From assembly GCF_034541975.1 (NCBI RefSeq), contig NZ_JAVYJM010000001.1: 64,000 nucleotides of DNA. The stretch is one strand, 5' to 3'. Shown here one piece after another: positions 9,325 to 17,325 of this stretch (the stretch's first letter is position 1; every line of letters starts with the position of its first letter). Source of the DNA: Dermacoccus abyssi. GTDB taxonomy: Bacteria > Actinomycetota > Actinomycetes > Actinomycetales > Dermatophilaceae. Under the pieces are notes generated by a model. That model was not told the DNA's origin. It searched no databases and saw only the letters and a program-made list of their open reading frames with translations. The position numbers were made by a program, and so were the translations under genes.

Positions 9325-9518
9325 CGTCTTCTCTTCCCCTTGGTGGTGGCTCGCCCGGCGCACGATGCTCCGAGCGAGCCTGATTAAGGTCAGAGGATAG
9401 GGCACAAGTTGAGGCTTCGTGCGTGATCCGCCGACGAATTCGCCTAACCGACAAGTAATCCACCCCGGCGTGGGGAACTGGCCGTCACGCCCGTCGCTAC
9501 CCGGGTGCCGGACATGAG

Positions 9519-9554
9519 GAGGGGCCCCGACACCGGGTGGTGTCGGGGCCCCTC
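9519..9554 (-). terminator. Strong hairpin terminator after divIVA
   Basis: Arms 9519-9534 and 9539-9554 are a perfect 16-base inverted repeat with a 4-base loop (GGGT), starting 9 bases after the divIVA stop. There is no U-tract, as in many actinobacterial terminators. It separates the ftsZ-divIVA transcripts from the traR-lspA group. The gap up to 9325 otherwise holds only the presumed promoter of the zinc-finger gene. Confidence 0.85.
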
Positions 9555-9563
9555 GTCACGAGA

Positions 9564-10688
9564 TCACTGACGCTTGTCGGCGGGCGACTGCGTTCCCTTC
9601 TCGTCGAGCTTGCGAAGCTGCTCGCTGAGGTAACCCTTGAGGTTCGAACGGTAGTCCGTCTCGAAGCCCTTGAGGCGGTCGATCTCGCCGGTGAGCGACG
9701 TGCGGCGGGTCTCGAGGTCGGCCAGGATGCCCTTACGGCGCTCCTCGGCCTCCGACACGAGGCTCGTCGACTTCTCGGTACCGGTGCGCACCAGGTCATC
9801 GTGCTGCTTCTGGCCCTTGCTCACGAGGTCGTCGTGCTGCTTCTGGCCCTTGCTGACCAGGTCGTCATGCTGCTTCTGGCCGGTCGTCACGAGCTCGTCG
9901 TGGCGCTTCTTGGCCGAGCTGAGGAGCTCTTCGCTCTTCGAGTTGGCCTCCCCGACGACCTTCTCGTGGTGGGCCTTCGCCTCGCTCAGCAGGCGGTCGC
10001 GCTCGTTCTCGCCGTCCTTGACGTGCTGGTCGTGCAGACGCTGGGCGAGGGCGAGGACGCCCGCGGCGTCGCCAGCACCCGCCTTTGCGCCGTTGTCGCT
10101 CGGGGCCGCCAGGGCGGCCGAGTCGTTCTGCTGCTGGTTCTTCGTCGAGCGCAGTTCGTTCTCGAGTTCACTGACCCGCTTGCGCGCCGCCTCGAGCTCG
10201 GACTGAGCCGCGGCCGCCTCACGACGAGCGGTCTCCGCAGCTTCCTTCGCCGCGTCGCGCTCGCTCGTCAGATCGCCGACCTGCTTGTTCAGGGCGTCGG
10301 AACCGGACGTGTCGCTCTTGACGGGCTGCTGCGACGTGGACGACGTCTCACGGGCCTTGGCGAGTTCGGCCTTGAGGCGCTCGATCTCGGCCTTGTCCGC
10401 GTCTGACGAGCCCTGCCCCCCGGCAACCGGCGTGAGCGCCGGGACGGCTGCAGCACCGCGCGTAGCGGGCTGCCCGGCCATCGTGGCGTCGGACTCGGCC
10501 CCGCCCTGCCCGCGACGGCAGTCGTCGAGCTTGTCGCTCAGGGTGTCGTTCTCAGCGTTCAGTCGGCGCAACTCGACGACGATCTCGTCGAGAAAGTCGT
10601 CGACCTGAATCTCGTCGTAACCGCTGCGCCCGAAGCCCTTGGGTTTCGAGAACTCCTTCTTCACGACGTCTTCTGGCGTCAGCGCCAT
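9564..10688 (-). CDS. divIVA: DivIVA/Wag31-family polar growth protein
   Basis: 374 residues. The N-terminal membrane-curvature binding domain (about 1-50: MALTPEDVVKKEF, GYDEIQVDDFLDEIVVELRRL) matches DivIVA/Wag31. After a Pro/Ala-rich spacer comes a long coiled coil. At about residues 260-303 the coil contains 11-residue repeats of the form QKQHDDLVSKG, with four recognisable units encoded by 33-base repeats around 9781-9912. Wag31 recruits cell wall synthesis to poles and septa in actinobacteria. The ATG at 10688 has TGAGGTG upstream. It is the last gene of the ftsZ-sepF side of the dcw cluster, and a strong terminator follows. The length is above the ~270 of mycobacterial Wag31, mostly from spacer and repeats. 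Confidence 0.92.
   Translation of the reverse strand: MALTPEDVVKKEFSKPKGFGRSGYDEIQVDDFLDEIVVELRRLNAENDTLSDKLDDCRRGQGGAESDATMAGQPATRGAAAVPALTPVAGGQGSSDADKAEIERLKAELAKARETSSTSQQPVKSDTSGSDALNKQVGDLTSERDAAKEAAETARREAAAAQSELEAARKRVSELENELRSTKNQQQNDSAALAAPSDNGAKAGAGDAAGVLALAQRLHDQHVKDGENERDRLLSEAKAHHEKVVGEANSKSEELLSSAKKRHDELVTTGQKQHDDLVSKGQKQHDDLVSKGQKQHDDLVRTGTEKSTSLVSEAEERRKGILADLETRRTSLTGEIDRLKGFETDYRSNLKGYLSEQLRKLDEKGTQSPADKRQ
9781..9912 (-). repeat. 33-base tandem repeats inside divIVA
   Basis: Four near-copies of a 33-base unit (for example GTCGTCGTGCTGCTTCTGG on the plus strand) encode 11-residue coiled-coil repeats. The inner copies are nearly identical, suggesting recent duplication. Confidence 0.85.
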
Positions 10689-10782
10689 GTGTTCACCTCA
10701 GTAACGCTCGAGCCACGGGCACGCCCTGTGGCTACGGATCATGCCCGGCACGGAAGCCGGGCAATCGACAATACTCCTACGC

Positions 10783-11061
10783 TCACCCTATGAGATTCGC
10801 GGCCACTTGCACAGCCAGGGCCAGGATGATGAAGGCCAGATCGAGGGCGATGCCTCCCAAACGCAGGGGCGGAACCACCTTCCGGATGGCCTTCAGGGGC
10901 GGGTCCGTCAACGTGTAGACGAACTCCGCGACGACGAGAACCGGTCCCTTCGGGCGCCATTCGCGCGCGAAGAGCTGGATCCAGTCGAAGACCAGTCGTG
11001 CGATGAGCACGACGAAGTACAGATCGAGCAACGTGGCCACGGAGTGGCGAACAACGTCCAT
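10783..11061 (-). CDS. yggT: YggT-family membrane protein
   Basis: 92 residues with two hydrophobic segments (about 8-26 and 70-91) and the family core VYTLTDPPLKAIRKVVPPLRLGGIALD between them. YggT proteins sit between sepF and divIVA in most actinobacteria and are implicated in division or membrane processes; no activity is known. The ATG at 11061 has a near-perfect GGAGGAAAC ribosome site. It is preceded by a hairpin that follows sepF, so it may have its own promoter. Confidence 0.88.
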   Translation of the reverse strand: MDVVRHSVATLLDLYFVVLIARLVFDWIQLFAREWRPKGPVLVVAEFVYTLTDPPLKAIRKVVPPLRLGGIALDLAFIILALAVQVAANLIG

Positions 11062-11107
11062 GTTTCCTCCGCATGGTCATCGGGTCGATTGGGTCAACGT
11101 ACGAGCA

Positions 11108-11142
11108 GGGCCGCGCCTTCCCGGTTCGGGAAGACGCGGCCC
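11108..11142 (-). terminator. Hairpin between sepF and yggT
   Basis: Arms 11108-11122 and 11128-11142 pair over 15 bases with a single G/U-type mismatch and a 5-base loop, 22 bases after the sepF stop. There is no U-run. It is likely a terminator or attenuator limiting read-through to yggT and divIVA. Confidence 0.7.
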
Positions 11143-11164
11143 CACCGACGTCGGACGCCGGGTG

Positions 11165-11668
11165 TCAGCTCTGGTTGAACAGGCCTCGCGTCGCCTTGGC
11201 GACCTCGGGGCCGGAGGTCGAGACCTCGACGTTCTCCGGGGACAGGAGGAAGACCTTGCTCGTGACGCGCTCGATCGAGCCGTGCAGGCCGAAGACGAGG
11301 CCGGCGGCGAAGTCGACGAGTCGCTTGGCGTCCGTGTCGTCCATGTCCGAGAGGTTCATGATGACCGGAACGTTGTCGCGGAAGGCCTCGCCGATCTCCT
11401 TCGCCTCGTTGTAGGTGCGAGGGTGGATCGTCGTGATGCGGCTCATGCTCGAGGCCTCCATGTCCGGGATGTCGTGGTGGGCCACCTCGGGCCGCAGCGG
11501 CGTGACCTCGGCGGGAGTGCGACGCTCGTACGCCTCGTACGTCTCCGGGTCACGCTCGTCGTAGGCGGCGTCGTACTCGTCGCCATAGGCGTCGACGTTC
11601 CGGGCTGCATGAGGGTCGGTGTCGGACAGGCCGAGGTATTCCATCGTCTTGCGCAGTGCGCCACTCAT
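11165..11668 (-). CDS. sepF: SepF, FtsZ membrane anchor/regulator
   Basis: 167 residues. The N-terminus MSGALRKTMEYLGL is the amphipathic membrane-targeting helix of SepF. An acidic Tyr/Asp/Glu-rich linker (about 18-70) leads to the globular FtsZ-binding domain (about 77-160), with RTYNEAKEIGEAFRD, VIMNLSDMDD and KRLVDFAAGLVFGL. SepF ties the Z-ring to the membrane in actinobacteria, which lack FtsA and ZipA. It lies two genes from pgeF in the usual order ftsZ-pgeF-yggS-sepF. The start has AAGAAGTT upstream, a weak ribosome site. Confidence 0.95.
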   Translation of the reverse strand: MSGALRKTMEYLGLSDTDPHAARNVDAYGDEYDAAYDERDPETYEAYERRTPAEVTPLRPEVAHHDIPDMEASSMSRITTIHPRTYNEAKEIGEAFRDNVPVIMNLSDMDDTDAKRLVDFAAGLVFGLHGSIERVTSKVFLLSPENVEVSTSGPEVAKATRGLFNQS

Positions 11669-11740
11669 AACTTCTTGCTCCTTGGTCCGCCCTGGCCCCT
11701 GCGGAAGGGCACCACGTGCTCGTCGGTGTCGCGTTCGAAG

Positions 11741-12466
11741 TTACCTGGCAGCAGGGCGTGAACCGAGTATTGCGCTACCGACACGCAGGTGTGTCGCGCC
11801 GATTTTCACCGCGGCCTCCAGATCGCCCGACATCCCCGCCGACAACACGCGCGCCGCGGGGTGGTCTGCGAGGAAGCTCTCGCGCAGGGCGGCAAGCCGC
11901 TCGAAAGCGCGCTCAGGCTCCTCGCCGCGCGGGGCAACGGCCATGAGGCCGCTCAACGTCAACCCTGACGCCTGAGCCACCTCGTCGGCCAGAGCGGCGA
12001 GCTCAGCGGGCGCCACGCCCCCACGTCCTTGCGAGTTCTCCTCGAGATCAACCTGGAGGAGAACCTCGAGCGGCGTGTCGCGCTCCGCACCCGCAGCGTC
12101 GAGCAGCGGGACGAGCTTGGGCCGGTCGAGGGACTGCACGACGTCGACGAGCGAGGCGACGCGCTTGGCCTTCTTGCTCTGCAACTGGCCGATGAAGTGC
12201 CGGGTCGGAGCCTTGAGTAGATCGGGGCGCTCTTCACGCAGCGAGTCGACCTTCTCGTGCAGTTCCTGCTCGCGGCTCTCCCCGACGTCGGTGACGCCCA
12301 ACTCGGCGAGCGCGACGAGATCCGAGACCGGGAAGAACTTCGTCACCACGACAAGGGTCGGCTCTTCGTCGCGCCCCGCATCCCGGGTGGCCGACGTGAT
12401 GCGCTCACGCACCTGCTTGAGCCGGGTGGCGAGTTCCGCCCGACGCTCGTCGTCAACCTCGATCAC
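11741..12466 (-). CDS. yggS: YggS/PROSC-family PLP homeostasis protein
   Basis: 241 residues, an alanine-racemase-like TIM barrel that binds pyridoxal phosphate and buffers PLP without known catalysis. The PLP lysine is K43 in VVVTKFFP. HFIGQLQSKKAK and the SAGMSGDLEAAVKIGATHLRVGSAILG block near the C-terminus are family hallmarks. GTG start at 12466, overlapping the pgeF stop by 4 bases (GTGA). Confidence 0.93.
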   Translation of the reverse strand: MIEVDDERRAELATRLKQVRERITSATRDAGRDEEPTLVVVTKFFPVSDLVALAELGVTDVGESREQELHEKVDSLREERPDLLKAPTRHFIGQLQSKKAKRVASLVDVVQSLDRPKLVPLLDAAGAERDTPLEVLLQVDLEENSQGRGGVAPAELAALADEVAQASGLTLSGLMAVAPRGEEPERAFERLAALRESFLADHPAARVLSAGMSGDLEAAVKIGATHLRVGSAILGSRPAAR

Positions 12467-13203
12467 GCCGCCTCCGATCCTTCTCGGCGGACGATGACAC
12501 CGGCGAAGCGGCCCGTCCGACCGTCACGGCGGTAGGAGAAGAGCCGCTCGTCCTCGACGGTGCACCCGGCGATCCACTCGAACGGCACGTCGAGCTCGGC
12601 GAGTTGTGACGCCACACCGGAGGCGACGTCGATGGCCGGGGTGCCCCAACGCGTGATCGCAGCGCTCGTGGGGTACTGCGTCCGAGCACCGTCGTACATC
12701 TCCTGCGGCACCTCGTAGCAGCGTCCGCACACGGACGGGCCGAGCGTGGCGCGCACCGATGTGGCCCCCAGGTCACGCATGGCAGCAACAGCCGCGGGCA
12801 CGACGCCTGCGAGCATGCCGGGGCGCCCGGCATGAGCAACGCCGAGCACACCTGCCTCGGCATCTTCGAGGAGAACCGGGACGCAGTCCGCCACCATGAC
12901 CGCGAGCGCGAGATCCGACGAGTTGGTGACCATGGCATCGACGTCGTGGACCTGCCCGAGCGAATCGGGTGTCACCTCGACGACATCGCGTCCGTGGACC
13001 TGGTTCATCCAGGCGATGGGAACGCCCCCGAGTTCCGCGGACAGGAGGGCACGGTTCGCGCGAACGTGCGCTTCGTCGTCACCGACGTGAAGGCCGAGGT
13101 TCAACGCCGAGAACGGCGCCTCGCTGACACCCGAGAGGGAGTCGGTGAAGCACCGTTCCAGGTTGCCTTGCGGCAGGTCACGCCGGTCGTGCCAGTAGAA
13201 CAT
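12463..13203 (-). CDS. pgeF: PgeF/YfiH-type laccase-domain protein (peptidoglycan editing factor or purine nucleoside phosphorylase)
   Basis: 246 residues. The metal ligands of the family are visible: His70 in NQVHG, Cys107 in VADCVP and His124 in GVAHAGR. The family is described both as a peptidoglycan editing factor that prevents L-Ser misincorporation and as a zinc-dependent adenosine/purine nucleoside enzyme (established knowledge; the sequence does not distinguish them). It lies 15 bases after ftsZ and overlaps yggS by 4 bases, the normal actinobacterial order. Confidence 0.9.
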   Translation of the reverse strand: MFYWHDRRDLPQGNLERCFTDSLSGVSEAPFSALNLGLHVGDDEAHVRANRALLSAELGGVPIAWMNQVHGRDVVEVTPDSLGQVHDVDAMVTNSSDLALAVMVADCVPVLLEDAEAGVLGVAHAGRPGMLAGVVPAAVAAMRDLGATSVRATLGPSVCGRCYEVPQEMYDGARTQYPTSAAITRWGTPAIDVASGVASQLAELDVPFEWIAGCTVEDERLFSYRRDGRTGRFAGVIVRREGSEAA

Positions 13204-13218
13204 CGACCGGGGCCTTTC

Positions 13219-14550
13219 TCACTTGAGGAAGTCGGGGACGTCCAGGTCGTCACGGTCCTCGAAGGTGACCTCCTTGGGAGGACGCGCGACCTGCTGCTGA
13301 CCCTGCGTCTGGGTGCCCGCTGCGGAGCTGCCCTGACGCTGCTCGGAGCCGGACTGACGCGAGTCGTCCTGACCGGCCTCCTGGCCGTGCTGCTGACGCG
13401 CCGGCGGAGCCGACACGCGCGTCGGGCCCGACGTCGTACCCGGCACCGTGGCCGGCTGGATCGTCTGGGGGGCCGCCGGCTGCTGCGTCTGCTGAGCCGG
13501 GGCCGCGGACGGCGCCTGCGTCATCGACGACTGCTGCTGACGCTGAGCGCCGCCACCGGCGTTGCCACCGGAGCGCTGCGACTCGTCCGAGCGCTTCTGC
13601 GGAGCGCCGCCGTCGAAGCCCGCCGCGATGACGGTGACGCGGACCTCGTCGCCGAGGGCGTCGTCGATGACGGCACCGAAGATGATGTTGGCCTCCGGGT
13701 GGGCGGCCTCCTGCACGAGGCGCGCGGCCTCGTTGATCTCGAACAGACCGAGGTCGGAGCCACCCTGGACCGACAGGAGCACACCGTGCGCACCGTCGAT
13801 GCTCGCCTCGAGCAGCGGGCTGGAGATCGCGAGCTCCGCGGCCTGGACCGCACGGTCCTCGCCGCGAGCCGAGCCGATGCCCATGAGGGCAGAACCGGCG
13901 CCTTGCATGACGGACTTGACGTCGGCGAAGTCGAGGTTGATCAGACCCGGCGTCGTGATGAGGTCGGTGATGCCCTGAACACCCGAGAGGAGGACCTGGT
14001 CGGCCGAACGGAACGCGTCGAGCATAGACACGGCGCGGTCGGAGATCGACAGGAGGCGATCGTTCGGGATGACGATGAGGGTGTCGACCTCTTCGCGCAG
14101 CGCGTTGATGCCGAGCTCGGCCTGGTTGGCGCGGCGACGGCCCTCGAACGTGAACGGACGCGTGACGACACCGATGGTCAGCGCACCGAGGCCCTTGGCG
14201 ATCTTCGCGACGACGGGGGCGCCACCGGTACCGGTACCGCCACCCTCACCCGCAGTGACGAAAACCATGTCGGCGCCCTTGAGGACCTCTTCGATCTCCT
14301 CGGCGTGGTCCTCGGCGGCCTTGCGGCCGACCTCCGGGTCGGCGCCGGCGCCCAGACCGCGCGTGAGCTCGCGGCCCACGTCGAGCTTCACGTCTGCGTC
14401 GCTCATGAGCAGCGCCTGGGCGTCGGTGTTGATCGCGATGAACTCGACTCCCTTGAGCCCGACTTCGATCATCCGGTTGATGGCGTTGACGCCACCGCCG
14501 CCGATACCGACGACCTTGATGACGGCCAGGTAGTTCTGGGGAGTTGCCAC
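13219..14550 (-). CDS. ftsZ: Cell division protein FtsZ
   Basis: 443 residues, the tubulin-like GTPase of the Z-ring. The GTP site is GIGGGGVNA (16-24) with the signature GGGTGTG at 103-109; the T7 loop NLDFADVKSVM and the C-terminal polymerisation half are present. A Gln/Pro/Ala-rich linker (about 320-425) leads to the conserved tail DDLDVPDFLK that binds SepF and FtsW. The ATG at 14550 is preceded by GAAAGGCCCCTCCCCGTGGCA. Upstream, a strong hairpin separates it from murC, so ftsZ likely has its own promoter in 14551-14723. Confidence 0.98.
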   Translation of the reverse strand: MATPQNYLAVIKVVGIGGGGVNAINRMIEVGLKGVEFIAINTDAQALLMSDADVKLDVGRELTRGLGAGADPEVGRKAAEDHAEEIEEVLKGADMVFVTAGEGGGTGTGGAPVVAKIAKGLGALTIGVVTRPFTFEGRRRANQAELGINALREEVDTLIVIPNDRLLSISDRAVSMLDAFRSADQVLLSGVQGITDLITTPGLINLDFADVKSVMQGAGSALMGIGSARGEDRAVQAAELAISSPLLEASIDGAHGVLLSVQGGSDLGLFEINEAARLVQEAAHPEANIIFGAVIDDALGDEVRVTVIAAGFDGGAPQKRSDESQRSGGNAGGGAQRQQQSSMTQAPSAAPAQQTQQPAAPQTIQPATVPGTTSGPTRVSAPPARQQHGQEAGQDDSRQSGSEQRQGSSAAGTQTQGQQQVARPPKEVTFEDRDDLDVPDFLK

Positions 14551-14723
14551 GGGGAGGGGCCTTTCGAACGCGGGTGCGGGTATGCGAACTCGATGCTACG
14601 CGAACCGTCGACCACTTGGCGAACACTTCAACATCCTGTTGAACGTTACCCGCGAATTACCGGTTCGCCCGCGCAGGCCAACGCGATCCGCCGCCGAGGC
14701 CCCCTCCCCCGGACATCCGCGAC

Positions 14724-14769
14724 GATGACACCCTCTTTCCCCGTCACTACGGGAAAAGAGGGTGTCATC
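14724..14769 (-). terminator. Strong hairpin between murC and ftsZ (position of the missing ftsQ)
   Basis: Arms 14724-14744 and 14749-14769 form a 21-base inverted repeat with one mismatch and a 4-base loop. It begins 14 bases after the murC stop. Such a stem should stop or attenuate murC-side transcription. In most actinobacteria this interval holds ftsQ; here the whole gap is 232 bases. The rest of the gap (14551-14723) contains no gene that I can see and must hold the ftsZ promoter. Confidence 0.85.
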
Positions 14770-14782
14770 ATCAAGTTGAGGG

Positions 14783-16225
14783 TTAGCGCCGCTCGAGGCT
14801 CTCGAGGATGCGTGGGCCCAAGTGCGTGATGTCACCGGCGCCGACGGTCACGACGAGGTCACCCGAGCGAACTTCCTCCAGAAGCACGGCGAGCGCATCG
14901 TCGGCCGTCGGCGTGAACGTCGCGACACCCGACGTCATCGCATCGGTGATGAGGCGACCCGAGACACCCTCGACCGGCTGCTCACGAGCCCCGTACACGT
15001 CGAGGACGAGAGCACGGTCGGCACCGTCGAGCGCCTCCGCGAGACCGAGAGCGGCGTTCTGCGTCCGCGAGTACAGGTGCGGTTGGAACACGACGAAGAG
15101 CCGGCCCGACTCCTTGAGGGCGTCAGCGGTGCGCACGAGCGCTTCGAGCTTGCCGGGATTGTGGGCGTAGTCGTCGACGACCCGCACGCCCGCGGCCTCG
15201 CCGCGGGGCTCGAAGCGGCGCGACGTTCCGCGGAAGGCACTGAGCGAGTGCGCCGCGCGCTCGGCATCGATGCCCAGCCCCTCGACGAGGGCCGTGAGGA
15301 CGCCGGTGGCGTTGAGGACGTTGTGTGCGCCGGGCACCTCGAGAGCAAGATCGACCTCCCGCCCGCCGGGAAGTGCCACACGAGCACCCCAGGCGAATCC
15401 GGCACCGTGTTCACTCACGATGCGCACATCCGCGTCGTCGCTGCGCCCGTACGTGAGCACGCGCGCTCCCGCCTCGCGACGCTCGTCCGCCAGCGCGCGG
15501 CTGCCGTCGTCGTCGGCGCAGGCCACGAGAAGACCGTCGGTCGCGATGGTTGCCGCGAAGATCTCGTACGCCTTCGCGAGGTTCGCGGACGTGCCGTAGA
15601 AGTCGAGGTGATCGTCCTTGATGTTCGTCACGATCGCGACGTCCGGGTGATAGACGACGAAGGAACCATCGCTCTCGTCGGCCTCGACGACGAACACGTC
15701 GCCCTCCCCCGGTGCCGCGTTGACCCCGAGGCCGGCCACGTTGGCGCCGATTGCGAACGACGGTTTCTCCCCGAGCGCGGCGAGCGCTGCGGTGGCCATG
15801 CCACTCGTCGTCGTCTTGCCGTTCGCGCCGGCGACGGCGAGACCGCGGCGGCCCTGCATGAGCATGGCCAGACCCTGCGAACGGTGGAGGACGCGCAGCC
15901 CGCGGCGGCGCACCTCGACGAGTTCGGGGTTCAATTCGTTGATCGCGCTCGAGACGACGACCACGGCGCCGTCCGGCACCTCGGCGACGTTCGCCGCCGC
16001 GTACCCGACAGCGATACGAGCACCCTGGGCACGCAGGTCGTCGAGCACCGGGAGCTCCACGTTGTCGGATCCGCTGAGCTGCACACCATCAGCCAGGAAG
16101 AGCCTCGCAACGCCGGACATACCTGAGCCGCCCACGGCGATCATGTGCACGTGCGGGACGTCGGCGAGGTTGGGCAGGGACTCGGCGAAGTCGAACCTCT
16201 CGTTCACACCGTTGGCCATGCTCAT
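14783..16225 (-). CDS. murC: UDP-N-acetylmuramate--L-alanine ligase
   Basis: 480 residues, cytosolic; adds L-Ala to UDP-MurNAc. The N-terminal Rossmann motif is VGGSGMSGVA; the central ATPase has the P-loop at 133-139; EADESDGSF and NIKDDHLDFYG follow, and the C-terminal domain has DDYAHNPGKLEA and FQPHLYSRT. The P-loop reads GANGKTT, whereas MurC usually reads GTHGKTT. The order of domains, the DDYAHNP block and the neighbours still identify MurC. ATG start at 16225, overlapping murG by 4 bases. The C-terminus ends right before the hairpin at 14724-14769. Confidence 0.95.
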   Translation of the reverse strand: MSMANGVNERFDFAESLPNLADVPHVHMIAVGGSGMSGVARLFLADGVQLSGSDNVELPVLDDLRAQGARIAVGYAAANVAEVPDGAVVVVSSAINELNPELVEVRRRGLRVLHRSQGLAMLMQGRRGLAVAGANGKTTTSGMATAALAALGEKPSFAIGANVAGLGVNAAPGEGDVFVVEADESDGSFVVYHPDVAIVTNIKDDHLDFYGTSANLAKAYEIFAATIATDGLLVACADDDGSRALADERREAGARVLTYGRSDDADVRIVSEHGAGFAWGARVALPGGREVDLALEVPGAHNVLNATGVLTALVEGLGIDAERAAHSLSAFRGTSRRFEPRGEAAGVRVVDDYAHNPGKLEALVRTADALKESGRLFVVFQPHLYSRTQNAALGLAEALDGADRALVLDVYGAREQPVEGVSGRLITDAMTSGVATFTPTADDALAVLLEEVRSGDLVVTVGAGDITHLGPRILESLERR

Positions 16226-17325
16226 GCCCCCTTCGACGTCGAGGCGGCGTCCTCGACGAGGTCGACGAGCTTGCCCGCGGCATCGGCGTGGCCCTGACCG
16301 GCGGCTGCGCGGCGCATGGCCGCGAGGCGCTCCTCGTCACGCACGAGCGGCACGAGGTTCTCGTCGATCCAGGCCGGCGTGAAGTCGTCGTTGTCGACGA
16401 CGATGCCGCCGCCGGCCGCCACGACGTCGCGGCTGTTCAGCTTCTGCTCTCCGTTGCCGATGGGAAGCGGCACGTAGACGGCGGGCAGGCCGACCGTCGT
16501 CAGTTCGCTCACCATGCCGGCGCCGCTGCGCGTCACGACGAGATCGGCGACGCTGTAGGCGAGATCCATGCGGTCGACGTACTCGACGACGACGTAACGG
16601 GCACCGCCCGCCTGTTCGGGAACCTCGAAGCCCTTGCCCCGTCCGGTGACGTGGAGGATCTGGATGCCGGCGCCGGTGAGCTGCTCGACACGAGCGCGGA
16701 AGGCCTCGTTGAGGCTCACTGCACCGAGCGAGCCACCGGTGACGAGCACGGTCGGGCGGCCCGGCTCGAGGCCGAAGTGCTCGAGACCCTCCGCACGCAA
16801 CATGGCCGGCTTGATCTCGGTGATCTCTCGGCGCAGCGGCATACCGACGATCTCGGCGTCCTTCATCGGCGTCGAGGGGAAGGTCACCGCGACGTGCTCG
16901 GCCCAGCGCGCGCCGAGCTTGTTCGCCAGACCCGGGCGGGCGTTCTGCTCGTGGATGACGAAGGGCACGCCGGCCTTGCGAGCCGCGAGGTACATCGGCG
17001 TCGAGACGTACCCGCCGAACCCGACGATCACCTGGGGGCGGTGCGTCTCGACGAGACGATCGGCCTCGCGCAGTGCGCCACGGAAGGCGGCCGGGAAACG
17101 AAGGGCTGCGCCGTTCGGGCGGCGCGGGAAGGCCACCTTCGGCACGAACGCGAGCGCGAATCCACGTTCGGGCACGAGGCGTTCCTCGAGCCCACCTGGC
17201 GAGCCGACAGCCGTGACGACCGCATCGGGGTGACGGCGGGTGATCTCCTCCGCGGTGGCCAACAACGGAGAGACGTGACCGGCGGTGCCACCACCGGCGA
17301 GCAGAACGCGATCGAGGGTGGTCAT
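16222..17325 (-). CDS. murG: MurG, lipid II-forming GlcNAc transferase
   Basis: 367 residues, a membrane-associated GT28 glycosyltransferase that adds GlcNAc to lipid I. It carries GGGTAGH (11-17), VGFGGYVSTP, HEQNARPGLANK, VTGGSLGAVSLNEA and the C-terminal TRSGAGMVSELTTVGLPAVYVPLP acceptor/donor blocks. ATG at 17325, overlapping the ftsW stop by 4 bases; a longer open frame upstream is antisense-like and was not used. Confidence 0.97.
   Translation of the reverse strand: MTTLDRVLLAGGGTAGHVSPLLATAEEITRRHPDAVVTAVGSPGGLEERLVPERGFALAFVPKVAFPRRPNGAALRFPAAFRGALREADRLVETHRPQVIVGFGGYVSTPMYLAARKAGVPFVIHEQNARPGLANKLGARWAEHVAVTFPSTPMKDAEIVGMPLRREITEIKPAMLRAEGLEHFGLEPGRPTVLVTGGSLGAVSLNEAFRARVEQLTGAGIQILHVTGRGKGFEVPEQAGGARYVVVEYVDRMDLAYSVADLVVTRSGAGMVSELTTVGLPAVYVPLPIGNGEQKLNSRDVVAAGGGIVVDNDDFTPAWIDENLVPLVRDEERLAAMRRAAAGQGHADAAGKLVDLVEDAASTSKGA

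Noticed and set aside
12832..14829. A 665-codon open frame opposite pgeF and ftsZ
   Set aside because: Antisense shadow of FtsZ with low-complexity translation and no ribosome site.
14596..14835. A short minus-strand frame in the murC-ftsZ gap, considered as an ftsQ remnant
   Set aside because: It overlaps murC out of frame, has no membrane helix or POTRA-like pattern, and spans the hairpin.
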